Assembly: GCF_000758605.1 (NCBI RefSeq)
Contig: NZ_CP009282.1
Coordinates: forward strand, 7,626,001 to 7,690,000
DNA from: Paenibacillus sp. FSL R5-0912
GTDB taxonomy: Bacteria > Bacillota > Bacilli > Paenibacillales > Paenibacillaceae
Direction: 5' to 3'
Length of the DNA: 64,000 bases
Shown: positions 23,878 to 33,227 of the stretch, piece by piece
How positions within the stretch are numbered: position 1 is the stretch's first letter
Layout: every line of letters starts with the position of its first letter
Position numbers and translations under genes: made by a program
Notes under the pieces: model-generated
Told to the model about the DNA's origin: nothing
What the model saw: the letters and a program-made list of their open reading frames with translations, nothing else
The model's database searches: none

Positions 23878-25331
23878 TTCTTCATCTCCTGTCGCCATTT
23901 CCGTAGTGGTTTTAGATATTTCGGACGCGTTTTCATCCAAATTAAAGGGCCGCGGATAAAGAGGTCATTCCAATCCTTTCCATAAAAAGGAGCAATCGGT
24001 GCTAAATAAGGTTGACCTAATGATGTTAATGCATGGAGATGTGCAAGAATCCCGATTAGCCCGATCACGATTCCCGGCAACCCAAGAAACGATGCAAGGA
24101 TAAGAAGAAGAATTTGCATCAGCACCATGGATTTTGTAACTTGATAATTGGGAACTAAAAAGAAAGCAATAGCGGATATACCCATCAACACTATCAATAC
24201 TTTACTTGCAAAGCCTGCTTCTACAGCAGCTTGTCCAATGACGATACCACCGATAACCCCTAAAGTTTGACTGGTTTTGGTCGGCATTCGCAAACTTGCT
24301 TCTTTGATGATTTCCAGCGTTACGATCATGAAAAATCCTTCCGCAAACGGAGTAAAGGGCAATTTGCCTCTCGATTCCAATAATACGTAAAGAAGCGGTA
24401 GCGGAACCATTTGGTAATGAAATGTCGTTAACGCAACATAAAAAGGAATCATCGTCAAAGAAACAATAAAACTTCCGTACCGGATTAAACGTAAGAAACT
24501 GGCTACCGGCCAACGAAGGAAGTAGTCTTCCGGAGATTGGAGTAGATGGAAAAAAGTAATGGGAGCAATTAAAGCAAACGGTGAATTGGAAACCAATAGC
24601 GTCAGCTTTCCCTCACCTAAGGCGTAGGCACAGGCATCCGGCCGATCCGTTTGTAGAAACTGCGGAAAGACCGTATGGTTATGATCTTCAATAAAAGCTG
24701 CAAGCTGAGAGGAGTCTAAAAATTGATCGAAATCCACACTTTCAATTTTCTTTCTTGCAAGGGAAACAAATTCTGGATTAGTTAATCCGTCTATGTACAG
24801 TAACACAACTTTCGTTTTACTCAGTGAACCGATAGTAAAGCTTTCCGTTTTTAATGTAGTTATAGGCAAACGTCTGCGCAACATTGTAATGTTTTTATCG
24901 ATTTGTTCACTGAAGCTGTCTTTCGCTCCATATATAACCGTTTCCGTTTGGGAAGGTTCAACTGCCCGACCAAGAGGGTTTTCCAGTTGGACGCCTAACC
25001 ACTGATCGTTGACTGAATCGTTTAGAAGAATAAATCCTTGCATTATTTTTTGCTCAGCATCTTCGATCGATAGAACTTCCGAAACTTTGGCATTGGTTAT
25101 GCATGAAGAAAGCGAATTGCCGGCAGAACGATGAAGTGGCTGAATAATCGTCTCGTTTAAACGCTCTGGATCGATTAACGTTTTTATGTATAAAAGATGG
25201 ACTGAGGCACTGGGACCCATTCTGTGCTCAACAATTTCGGCATCATCCATATGGTTTAATTTCTGTTTTAATTCATCAAGCCATGTGGACATTTGATGAT
25301 TTTTCATTTGAGGGTCGTATTTTTCAACCAT
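23874..25331 (-). CDS. GerA family spore germination protein
   Basis: The A subunit of a germinant receptor, 485 residues: a soluble N-terminal part (to about 230) followed by several membrane segments, including LIRYGSFIVSLTMIPFYVAL and the conserved EIIKEASLRMPTK motif before the last membrane group. It sits in the inner membrane of the spore. ATG 25331 follows AAGGAGAAGACT, so the upstream ATG at 25358 is not favoured. It heads the ger operon and lies within the att-bounded segment next to rlmH. Confidence 0.9.
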   Translation of the reverse strand: MVEKYDPQMKNHQMSTWLDELKQKLNHMDDAEIVEHRMGPSASVHLLYIKTLIDPERLNETIIQPLHRSAGNSLSSCITNAKVSEVLSIEDAEQKIMQGFILLNDSVNDQWLGVQLENPLGRAVEPSQTETVIYGAKDSFSEQIDKNITMLRRRLPITTLKTESFTIGSLSKTKVVLLYIDGLTNPEFVSLARKKIESVDFDQFLDSSQLAAFIEDHNHTVFPQFLQTDRPDACAYALGEGKLTLLVSNSPFALIAPITFFHLLQSPEDYFLRWPVASFLRLIRYGSFIVSLTMIPFYVALTTFHYQMVPLPLLYVLLESRGKLPFTPFAEGFFMIVTLEIIKEASLRMPTKTSQTLGVIGGIVIGQAAVEAGFASKVLIVLMGISAIAFFLVPNYQVTKSMVLMQILLLILASFLGLPGIVIGLIGILAHLHALTSLGQPYLAPIAPFYGKDWNDLFIRGPLIWMKTRPKYLKPLRKWRQEMKK

Positions 25332-25393
25332 AGTCTTCTCCTTCATAAAAGGAATCAAAATCCTGCGGTTTTATCTTTCCCTGTAATGGAAAA

Positions 25394-25421
25394 ATTATAC
25401 GACCGGCCATTTGTATTTCAA
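25394..25421 (-). promoter_or_regulatory. Candidate promoter of the ger operon
   Basis: On the minus strand TTGAAA and TATAAT are separated by 16 bp, about 60 bp before the first ger gene. The motif reads as sigma-A-like; a forespore sigma-G promoter (TGAAATA...) overlapping it cannot be excluded. Confidence 0.45.
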
Positions 25422-25681
25422 ACCGCATAACGTTGGACACTTTACCCTCTCAAAAGTTAGACTAAAGAGAGGACAAAAAACGGCTATCAAACAACGATTC
25501 CATTGTACACTATCGTCATCTGATGCCAAATAGGAGTAAGTCCCGTCCAGCTCTATGCCCTCAAATCACAGCATATCGCCTCTGTAGCAGGATTTTTCAG
25601 AGAAAGTTACTTAGTGTAAACCCTCGCCATGCTATTCTTTTTCCACGCCTTTTAGGCAGTTACCCACCATAAAACTTGCTG
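25422..25681. other. Non-coding gap between ger operon and rlmH
   Basis: About 260 bp separate the ger promoter from the rlmH stop. I see no gene and no convincing terminator here. Confidence 0.4.
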
Positions 25682-25703
25682 CTACTTATGATACGGTTCC
25701 CCG
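25682..25703 (-). repeat. rlmH 3' end, putative attachment site copy 1
   Basis: CTACTTATGATACGG followed by TTCCCCG is the complement of the last codons of the intact rlmH (RGEPYHK-stop). It is the reference copy for repeats at 21253, 16939 and 11281, all in the same orientation. Confidence 0.75.
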
Positions 25704-26161
25704 CGATTGATCTTCACCGCCCGGTAAATCTGCTCCACCAGCACCAGCCGCATGAGCTGGTGGGGCAGCGTCATGCGGCCGAAGCTCATGCGCTGCTGGG
25801 CGCGGCGCATCACCTCATCGGAGAGCCCGTGGCTGCCTCCGATGACGAAGACGACATGGCTCGTCCCGTAGGTGCCGAGCCGGTCGATCTCGGCGGCAAG
25901 CTCTTCCGAGCTCCAGAGCTTGCCGTCAATCGCGAGCGCAATGACATGCGCCTCGCTCTTGATCTGCGCGAGGATACGCTCCCCCTCGCGCACCTTCACC
26001 TGAACCACCTCTGCCTCACTGAGGTGGTCAGGTGCCTTCTCATCCGCCACCTCAATCATCTGAAACTTGAGGTAGGGCGTTAGCCGTTTGGCATATTCCG
26101 CGATGCCAAGACTCAGATACTTCTCCTTCAATTTGCCTACGCCAATCAGTTGAATTAACAT
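25682..26161 (-). CDS. rlmH: 23S rRNA (pseudouridine-1915-N3)-methyltransferase RlmH
   Basis: A 159-residue SPOUT methyltransferase that methylates pseudouridine 1915 in helix 69 of 23S rRNA. The trefoil-knot SAM site is visible as VFVIGGSHGLSDEVMRRAQ, with the MTLPHQLMRLVLVEQIYRA helix and the conserved YHK end. Full length for the family. ATG 26161 follows GGAGGATAT. In staphylococci the 3' end of this gene is the integration site of SCC elements; here the same end is repeated three times to the left, at the border with AT-rich accessory DNA. Confidence 0.96.
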   Translation of the reverse strand: MLIQLIGVGKLKEKYLSLGIAEYAKRLTPYLKFQMIEVADEKAPDHLSEAEVVQVKVREGERILAQIKSEAHVIALAIDGKLWSSEELAAEIDRLGTYGTSHVVFVIGGSHGLSDEVMRRAQQRMSFGRMTLPHQLMRLVLVEQIYRAVKINRGEPYHK

Positions 26162-26294
26162 ATATCCTCCATCTATCTGCTTCCGCTTCATTTAGGATTT
26201 TGCTCTCTATCCCCTGTATTTTATCATATGCCTCTCCAAAACATTCAAATTTCACTTTGCTCCTGTTCACTGCCATAGCTTGATGAACGTCAAG

Positions 26295-26321
26295 GAGGAC
26301 CATCCTTAACGGATGGCCCTC
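26295..26321 (-). terminator. Terminator after the SLH protein gene
   Basis: GAGGACCATCC / GGATGGCCCTC form an 11-bp stem with one mismatch and a 5-nt loop, 41 bp beyond the stop of the surface protein gene. Confidence 0.55.
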
Positions 26322-26361
26322 TGATGCGGCAGCTTGTGTATTATGCTTCTTACACAGCTAC

Positions 26362-28965
26362 CTACAACCCTTCTATCAACGCCTGGATCGAGCTGTCGCT
26401 CTCCAGCGCGCGGATAATCACAGCCACGGCTTCTGCACGTGTAGCAGGATTCCGCGGAGCGAACGCTGATGCGGATATGCCCTGCACCAGATTAGCCGAA
26501 GCCGCCTGGCGGATAGCGTCAGCCGCCCAGTAACTGCTGCTGACATCCTTGAAGCTGGCCGGTGTACCGGTCTGAAGCACACCCAGATCCAGCACACGGC
26601 CAATAATCGTTACCATCTCGGCACGGGTGATAGTCGCACCCGGTTTGAAGCTGCCGTCGGCATAGCCGGTTACGATTCCTTTGTCCGCCAAAGCGCTGAT
26701 ATATCCAGCCGCCCAATTTGAAGCAGTATCACGGAATTTTGACGCAGTCGGAGTCGTGCCCAGACCGAAGGAGCGGGCGATCATCGCCGTGAATTCGGCT
26801 CTTGTGACCGGTGCATTCGGACGGAAGGAGCCGTCGGCATAGCCGTCGATGATCTGCAGCTTCACGGCTGCCGCGATGGTACGGCTGCCCCAATGGTCTG
26901 TAGTGTCCTTGAAGAGAATACTCTTATCCTTCGTTGCAGCAATAGCATCACTAACGGTCTTATATACAGTCTCCCGGCTGACAACTCCGGATTGGAACGG
27001 ATTGGTTCCGCCCTGAGGCTGTTTCTCCGGTTCGGCAGGGGCATTGCTGCCGTTGCCTGTAGTTGTGCCGGTGTTCCCTGGTACCGTTCCGGTACTTCCA
27101 GCCGGAGTCCCCGGCGTTCCGCCCGGATTGCCGCCGCCAGTTCCACCACCGGAACTCGGGTTCCCGCCGCTTGTCGTATCTGTAATACTAAGCGCAATCT
27201 GATTGCTCAGGTAGACGACTTGAGCGGTATATTTGCTCAGCAGTCCTTCAACCTGCACAGAAGTAAACTGCCCGCTGCGCTGGCTCTCACCATGCGTAAT
27301 GAGCGGAATCAGGCCGCTGCCTGGAACGTAGCTGTTCATCAAGTTTACCTTCAGCTTCCCGTCAGCCTTCACCGCGCCCTTAACCTCAAGGACATCGTCT
27401 GCTCCGGTAAGGCCCAGTACAAGCGTACCTTCGGAGGCCTGGGTGAAGCTGCCGCCGATTACCATTGCACCGTAGACGTTCTCCACTACAGAACCGCCGA
27501 TATTCGTCACATTCCCTTTGCCGAAGGCTGTCGCCGAGTCTCCTTCCAGGATACCTGCCTTCACCTCTGTACCGCCGGAATACGTGTTACTCCCCGCCAG
27601 CTTAAGCGTGCCTGTACCCTCCTTGGTCAGTCCGCCCGTCCCGGAGATATCATTCCGCCAGCGGTCTGCCGCATGGAAGCCTCCTTCAGCAGCGTCCATG
27701 GTTACCGTTACATGCTCAGCGAATGCACCGTACCCGTCAGCCGCCGCGAACAGGTTCAGCCGACCCCAGCCTTCCGGATCATCCAGCACCGGATATCCAG
27801 ATGGGAGAGCCGTTGTTACGAGAACTGCTCTACGCTGATCTGCACTCAGGTAAGGCAGTCGGGTCTCCAGCAAGACTTCCGCTCCCTTGGGGGCAACGGC
27901 AGGCTCAGTCGTGGAGTGAATCTGCGGGAAGCCGTAGGTCAGCCGCTGCGTATACTGGGCCTTATTCTTCGCATAATCCGTGAACCGGTCTTCTGCTGTA
28001 CCTGTCTGTGTAAGCAGCACTTCATGGGCCTGAGTGTAAGCCGCCTGCTTCAGCGCCGCATTATCCGGGTCCGTCAGAGCTCCCGCGGCAAAGGCCATTG
28101 CTGTTACTCGTCCCCCCATTACATCCAAGGGAGAGTGCATCCCGGCCACAATCCGGTTGTTCCCCATCTCCGAGGCCCGGGTCATCAGCTCCTGGAATCG
28201 CTCCGGCACCGCGTAAGCGAGTGACAAGGCGGCCAGATAGGAAGCATTGGTATGACCGCTCGGGAAGCCGCCGTCCTTGGCAGGGGTATTGCTCATCGCT
28301 GGCACCAGTGTTGGCACGATGATGGAAGTATCCTTCCAGCGGAACGGACGCTTGTAGCTGTAGAAATTCTTGGCCTGGCTCGTTGAAGCATAATTGCCGC
28401 GGATGATCCCGATCAGGTCAACCATTTTGCCCAATTTGGAATCGGAATCGCCGCCCTTGTTGCTATCATTGCCGTCATTGTATTTCACGGACGTGGCATC
28501 ATCCGGGATGCTGGTAATGGTGGTGTAAGTCCCTGACATAGCGCGGTAGACCTCAGACAACGAACCAAGACCGTCAACCGCTCCATAGGTCTGGCCTCTC
28601 CGGTCATCGTAATAAGCCGCCTGCTCCTCTGCCGGAGTTCGGGTCTTTGCCAGATCAGCTACATATTGAATGTTGTAATCCAGCACACTGCTGTTCTTCA
28701 TCTTCCCGTTATCCCAGGAGGTGCCTGGTGTCCAGAGGTCCAGGAAGCCGGAGAGTACACCGATCGAGGGGTTGGAATACACCGCCATATTCACAGGTGT
28801 GTTATTCTTATAGGTATCTACGAAATGCCCCCATGCCGGAGCAGCCGGCAGCCCGGTTGTTGAATTACCGGTGGCCGCCTCTGCAGGATGTACCACGATC
28901 GAATTCGTGAGGAGTACCAGACCTGCCGTAACAGACAACAGCTTTCTTTTCGACTTCAAGTTCAA
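26362..28965 (-). CDS. Secreted PAP2-type acid phosphatase with beta-strand repeat and three SLH domains
   Basis: An 867-residue exported protein. A signal peptide (cleaved near HPAEA-ATG, about 31) precedes a PAP2/acid phosphatase domain (about 200-320) with KRPFRW, FPSGHT and RIVAGMHSPLDVMGG phosphatase motifs. Residues about 430-600 contain an autotransporter-associated beta-strand repeat (GTGTLKLAGSNTYSGGT). A Gly/Thr/Pro-rich linker (about 605-660) leads to three S-layer homology domains (about 690-865) that bind cell-wall polysaccharide. The protein would be a phosphatase displayed on the cell surface. The start is TTG 28965, nine bases after AGGGG. It is transcribed towards rlmH. Confidence 0.9.
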   Translation of the reverse strand: MNLKSKRKLLSVTAGLVLLTNSIVVHPAEAATGNSTTGLPAAPAWGHFVDTYKNNTPVNMAVYSNPSIGVLSGFLDLWTPGTSWDNGKMKNSSVLDYNIQYVADLAKTRTPAEEQAAYYDDRRGQTYGAVDGLGSLSEVYRAMSGTYTTITSIPDDATSVKYNDGNDSNKGGDSDSKLGKMVDLIGIIRGNYASTSQAKNFYSYKRPFRWKDTSIIVPTLVPAMSNTPAKDGGFPSGHTNASYLAALSLAYAVPERFQELMTRASEMGNNRIVAGMHSPLDVMGGRVTAMAFAAGALTDPDNAALKQAAYTQAHEVLLTQTGTAEDRFTDYAKNKAQYTQRLTYGFPQIHSTTEPAVAPKGAEVLLETRLPYLSADQRRAVLVTTALPSGYPVLDDPEGWGRLNLFAAADGYGAFAEHVTVTMDAAEGGFHAADRWRNDISGTGGLTKEGTGTLKLAGSNTYSGGTEVKAGILEGDSATAFGKGNVTNIGGSVVENVYGAMVIGGSFTQASEGTLVLGLTGADDVLEVKGAVKADGKLKVNLMNSYVPGSGLIPLITHGESQRSGQFTSVQVEGLLSKYTAQVVYLSNQIALSITDTTSGGNPSSGGGTGGGNPGGTPGTPAGSTGTVPGNTGTTTGNGSNAPAEPEKQPQGGTNPFQSGVVSRETVYKTVSDAIAATKDKSILFKDTTDHWGSRTIAAAVKLQIIDGYADGSFRPNAPVTRAEFTAMIARSFGLGTTPTASKFRDTASNWAAGYISALADKGIVTGYADGSFKPGATITRAEMVTIIGRVLDLGVLQTGTPASFKDVSSSYWAADAIRQAASANLVQGISASAFAPRNPATRAEAVAVIIRALESDSSIQALIEGL

Positions 28966-29172
28966 TGTGTCAGCCCCTATCTTATTATATTGATTGCCTG
29001 AATCGGACTCAATATAGCACTAGCCTCCGCCGCCGCTCAATAAGACAATTTCGCAATTCTATGATTTTGGGAACAATTCGACCATTTCCGGCCATTTAAC
29101 ATTGATTTAACATGAATCCCGAACAGACCTGTTAGGGGCTAGTGTATAATCCGCCTGGGAGGGGAATACATC

Positions 29173-31518
29173 TTGCGAAAATGGAACTCTGCCTTTGCCG
29201 CCTTAGCCGCTTCATACATCTCTGTTGTGCTAATCATTGTCTTCTTGCTCTGCTCTGCCTTCTATCTTTATTTCTCGAACCATTATAAGGAAGAGCTCCA
29301 GAGCCGCAACCAGCTTATCCTTGAGAATACAGCCAGAACCATAGAAACCTCCGTACTTGAGCGGGTTCAGCAGATCTATCTGGAGATCTCACTGAACCAG
29401 CAGGCAGCGCTCGGTCTGTTACCCGATGCTTCTCTTCCATCGAACCTCAGCAAAGTGAGCAGTCTCCAGGATATGCTGAGCGCGCAAGTGGCGAGTAATT
29501 CGGACTTGATCCAAGCTGTACATCTGTATGCCCCACGGGAGCACATCCTGCTCTCCTCGCTATACGGGCTGAAATTCAATGCTGATCAAGGAGCCGGGTC
29601 TGCCTACTGGAGTGATTGGGTGAATGGAATGAAGCGTAATCCCCGTAACAACCTGTGGACAGAGGCCCGCTTCGTCCCGGAAGATATTGTGTCCAGCATT
29701 CCCGGCGGCAGCGGGAGCCCGTTGATTACCTATGCGCATAGCTATCCTTTTCGTTCCTCCGGTGCCGACAGTGAGCTGCTGATCGCCATTGACCTGAAGG
29801 AGAGTGCGGTACGTGATATCCTGCTGAATATGATGCCTGCCCGGGACCAGACCAGCTTTATTGCCACGCAATCCGGAAGGATTCTTGCCGGCTCTCATCA
29901 GGATGCGGTGGACCAGGCAGGCACCTATGCTGCCAGCATTGCTAATGCGTTAGCCTCTCCAGAGACATCCGGGAGCTTAAGCCAGGAGATCAGCGGCAGC
30001 GCTTACGTTATTTCCTATCAGGATCTGCCATCAACCGGCTGGAAGCTCTTCAACGCTTCCCCGGCGGACCTCTTTTATGAGAAATGGGGGGTTGTCCAGC
30101 GGCTCATCCTGTCCCTTTGCCTGTTCGCCCTCTTGGTGGGAATCGGTTTGTCTGGAATCCTGGCCAAAATAAATTACAGCCCGGTCAAACGGCTGCTCCG
30201 GACGATTAAGGATCTCTCCGGTTCTGCGCCCGGTCCGGCGATTAACGAATTTAACCTGATTGACTCTGCCTTCACCCGGTTGAACGATAAAGTCAGCAGT
30301 CTGGAGGACACCCTGCTGGCCAGCAGTCCGCATATCCGGCAGAATATCATCATGAATCTCCTTCAGGGCACCCCTCCTCAGGCTAAGGTGACCGGAGATC
30401 CAGAATTCCTGGGACTGTCGCCGGAGCATACCCGTTACTGCTGCCTGCTCTTGAATACGCGGGGAGCTTATACCCACATGAGTCTAAGCGGGATGCAAAC
30501 GGCAATGACCGGAATCATCGAAGGGCTTGAGGAGATTCGGCTGCCGGGAAGCCGGATTATCGCTGAAGAGCTTCCGGACAAGCAGCTTATTGTAATCCTC
30601 GGTACACGCGAAGCCTCCGGGATTCTCCTTGATCAGCTCTCGGAACTTATCGTGACGGAGACCCGCAAACAGTTTCAGATCGGGATTCAGCTCTCCCGGG
30701 GCTGCTGGGTGGATGACATCCGCCGTCTCCATCACAGCTATACCGAAGCACAGACATTAATGAAATATGCTTACTTTTTGCCGGAGATAACCGTCTTGAA
30801 GGATCGGGCTCTTCTGGAGAAGGACCATAGTCTTGAGGAGCTTCCGCAACCTGTCCTTGCCAGGTTCAAAGATAAATTGCAGACCCGCCAGCTGGAGGAG
30901 GCCCTGGCAGCCCTGGAGCAATTGGTAGCGGCTATGCGGGAAGGCAGTTACCCTGCGGACTATTGCCACTTCATTCTGGCAAATACCGTCTTCATGTATT
31001 CCGATGTTCTGAAAAGCGTCCGCTATACCCCTGTCCTTCACGGGCATCTGGACCTCTACAACGAGTATATTGCCCTTGCGGATATCCGGCATTTCCAGGA
31101 ATGGTTCGCCGCGTCCATCAGCACCTTCATTGCCGATACGGAGAAGCGGAACAGTGACCGCGCGTTGTCGGCTATTGAAGCGGCCAAGGAATATATCGGG
31201 AAGCATCTGCCTGAAGATCTGTCCCTGGATGTCGTAGCTTCCAAGGTCTTTATCAGCCCTAAGTATCTAAGCAAGCTGTTTAAGGAAGAGCTGGGAATCA
31301 CCTACACCGACTATATCACCGGCAGGCGGATGGAACAGGCCAAGCTGCTGATTGAGAACAACAACATGTCTATCGAACAGGTTGCCACTAGCGTCGGCTA
31401 TGGAACTACAGCTTACTTTATCAAGCGGTTCAAGGAAATCTACGGCTGTACGCCGGGGAATTACTTGCGCACCGTGAATACATTACAGCCGCCGCAGGCA
31501 GAGATTAGTTTAAGTTAA
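29173..31518 (+). CDS. Membrane-bound AraC-family regulator
   Basis: A 781-residue one-component regulator of the type common in Paenibacillus: an N-terminal membrane segment (about 10-32), an extracytoplasmic sensor region (about 35-300), a second membrane segment (about 308-330), a cytoplasmic linker and a C-terminal AraC double HTH (about 675-770; DLSLDVVASKVFISPKYLSKLF and SIEQVATSVGYG). The start is TTG 29173 behind GGAGGGG. It lies 11 bp upstream of a lipoprotein solute-binding gene, so it probably senses and controls carbohydrate uptake across the membrane. Permeases are not adjacent. Confidence 0.9.
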   Translation: MRKWNSAFAALAASYISVVLIIVFLLCSAFYLYFSNHYKEELQSRNQLILENTARTIETSVLERVQQIYLEISLNQQAALGLLPDASLPSNLSKVSSLQDMLSAQVASNSDLIQAVHLYAPREHILLSSLYGLKFNADQGAGSAYWSDWVNGMKRNPRNNLWTEARFVPEDIVSSIPGGSGSPLITYAHSYPFRSSGADSELLIAIDLKESAVRDILLNMMPARDQTSFIATQSGRILAGSHQDAVDQAGTYAASIANALASPETSGSLSQEISGSAYVISYQDLPSTGWKLFNASPADLFYEKWGVVQRLILSLCLFALLVGIGLSGILAKINYSPVKRLLRTIKDLSGSAPGPAINEFNLIDSAFTRLNDKVSSLEDTLLASSPHIRQNIIMNLLQGTPPQAKVTGDPEFLGLSPEHTRYCCLLLNTRGAYTHMSLSGMQTAMTGIIEGLEEIRLPGSRIIAEELPDKQLIVILGTREASGILLDQLSELIVTETRKQFQIGIQLSRGCWVDDIRRLHHSYTEAQTLMKYAYFLPEITVLKDRALLEKDHSLEELPQPVLARFKDKLQTRQLEEALAALEQLVAAMREGSYPADYCHFILANTVFMYSDVLKSVRYTPVLHGHLDLYNEYIALADIRHFQEWFAASISTFIADTEKRNSDRALSAIEAAKEYIGKHLPEDLSLDVVASKVFISPKYLSKLFKEELGITYTDYITGRRMEQAKLLIENNNMSIEQVATSVGYGTTAYFIKRFKEIYGCTPGNYLRTVNTLQPPQAEISLS

Positions 31519-31529
31519 GGAGGTGACTT

Positions 31530-33185
31530 ATGATTGCAAGCAGACTCCGGCGTTATACCGCCTTCATTATCTCACCTGCACTCTTGCTTCTCTGGGGACT
31601 GATCAGCGGCTGCGACGGACAGCCCCCTGCTTCACACCTGCAAGAGCCCGGACCACAGGAGGCTGCTGCTGACGTCCCGAAGTTCAAGATCTCCTGGACC
31701 ATGCACCAGAATCTGCCTGTCGCTGAGGATGCGGTGATGGTCCGGATTCTGGAGCAGAAGTTCAATGTAGATCTGGATTTCTGGAATCTGGCGAACAATA
31801 ACTATGAGTCGCTGCTCGATCTGAAGCTGGTTCAAGGCCACATTCCCGACTTGTTCCGGGTCCGGCAGACTCAGGATCTGCTGAAATATCAGCAGCAGGG
31901 CCTGCTCGTCGCAATCCCCGAAGACCTGCTGAACACCTACGCCCCCAATATTCTTAAGGCCATCCGTGAGTATGCACCCGCATACCAGGATTATGGCCGT
32001 ATTAACGGGTCCTATTATGGAATTCCGGTCATCAACCCTACCAATATCTATCGGGTCCCCGTAGTCTACCGCCAGGATTGGCTGGATAAGCTCAGCCTTA
32101 CGGTGCCAGAGACCCTGGCCGATTTCGAGAAGGTCATCTATGCCTTTGCGAACCAGGACCCGGACGGCAACGGCATTCGGGACACCTACGGGTTATCGCT
32201 GGAAGGAATGAATGTCGTCTTCGGCGCGTTCGGGCAGATGGTCTTTACAGATCAGCTCTACTTCAGCCGGAAGGGTCAGGATCTGGTCATTGGCGCCCTG
32301 GAGCCGGACATGAAGAAGGCTCTGTACTATCTTCGCAAATGGTACCGCGACGGGGTCATTGATCCGGAGTTCATCACCGGGGAGAACAGCGGAGGCTATA
32401 AGCATCTGTCTCATGCCTTCATCAAAGGGCGGATCGGCATGACCTCCATGGGTAATTATTATCACTGGGTTCAGGATGGGGATTATTTAGACTGGAGCCT
32501 GGATGACCAGAAGACAGCCAGGCTGGTTCCGGCAGAAGCCACGTTTAACGTGAAGGAGTTAACTGCCAAGAATCCGCAGGCTAAGATCGTATTCGGCCGG
32601 CCTGTTAGCGGTCCTGACGGCAAACGCGGCTCCAAAGCCTACGATATGCTGATGAGCTTCACCGCCATTGGCGCGGAAGCTGTCCAAGAGCCCGGCAAGC
32701 TGGAGACCCTTCTGCAGATGCTGGACTACGTCAGCGCTAATCCGGATCCGGATGAAGCGACTGCCATGCAATACGGCCTTCAGGGAACCCATTGGGCCTG
32801 GGCGGGAGCGGGCAAGAAGGACATCATCCTGCTGCCCCCGTATAACCGGATGTTCAGCTATCAGAATACCATCGGTGCCAATATCGGCATGACCCTGCCT
32901 GCCATTCCTTCAGACCGCAGGGATCAGTGGGCGTCTACCTTGGGACTGGATCACGACGGCATCTATAATGCCCTTGAAGTGGCCACCCCTTCTCTTATCA
33001 GGAACAGTGCCGGGCTTATCAAGCTAAGAGACCAGGCCTACATTGCCTTCATTACCGGGGAACGCCCGCTGGAGGAATTCGGGGAATTCGTGGAGGAGTT
33101 CATGTCTGCGGGTGGAGCGGAGGTGCTGAAGGAGGCGAACGGGTCGTATAAGGAGCTTATTCCACACCAAAACGGTGAGCAATGA
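31530..33185 (+). CDS. Extracellular solute-binding lipoprotein (ABC sugar transport type)
   Basis: A 551-residue binding protein with a lipoprotein signal peptide ending in the lipobox LISGC (about 24-28). DPDGNGIRDTYGLSLEG is the calcium-loop-like motif typical of the large Paenibacillus sugar-binding proteins that accompany LplB/YtcP permeases. TTAAGGAGGTGA gives an excellent ribosome-binding site. It follows the AraC gene closely, but no permease follows, so it must share transport machinery encoded elsewhere or act as a signalling receptor for the AraC sensor. Its stop codon is inside the terminator stem. Confidence 0.9.
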   Translation: MIASRLRRYTAFIISPALLLLWGLISGCDGQPPASHLQEPGPQEAAADVPKFKISWTMHQNLPVAEDAVMVRILEQKFNVDLDFWNLANNNYESLLDLKLVQGHIPDLFRVRQTQDLLKYQQQGLLVAIPEDLLNTYAPNILKAIREYAPAYQDYGRINGSYYGIPVINPTNIYRVPVVYRQDWLDKLSLTVPETLADFEKVIYAFANQDPDGNGIRDTYGLSLEGMNVVFGAFGQMVFTDQLYFSRKGQDLVIGALEPDMKKALYYLRKWYRDGVIDPEFITGENSGGYKHLSHAFIKGRIGMTSMGNYYHWVQDGDYLDWSLDDQKTARLVPAEATFNVKELTAKNPQAKIVFGRPVSGPDGKRGSKAYDMLMSFTAIGAEAVQEPGKLETLLQMLDYVSANPDPDEATAMQYGLQGTHWAWAGAGKKDIILLPPYNRMFSYQNTIGANIGMTLPAIPSDRRDQWASTLGLDHDGIYNALEVATPSLIRNSAGLIKLRDQAYIAFITGERPLEEFGEFVEEFMSAGGAEVLKEANGSYKELIPHQNGEQ

Positions 33186-33215
33186 GGAGACACTGTAGTC
33201 CCCTCATTGCTCACC
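33174..33215. terminator. Long hairpin between convergent genes
   Basis: A perfect 14-bp stem (GGTGAGCAATGAGG / CCTCATTGCTCACC) with a 14-nt loop. The left arm contains the stop codon of the solute-binding protein gene. It lacks a clear T-tract. Confidence 0.6.
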
Positions 33216-33227
33216 GGATTACTATCG

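Noticed and set aside
26893..28224. 443-codon plus-strand frame opposite the SLH protein gene
   Set aside because: It has no ribosome-binding site and mirrors the codon bias of the minus-strand gene, whose PAP2 and SLH domains are clear.
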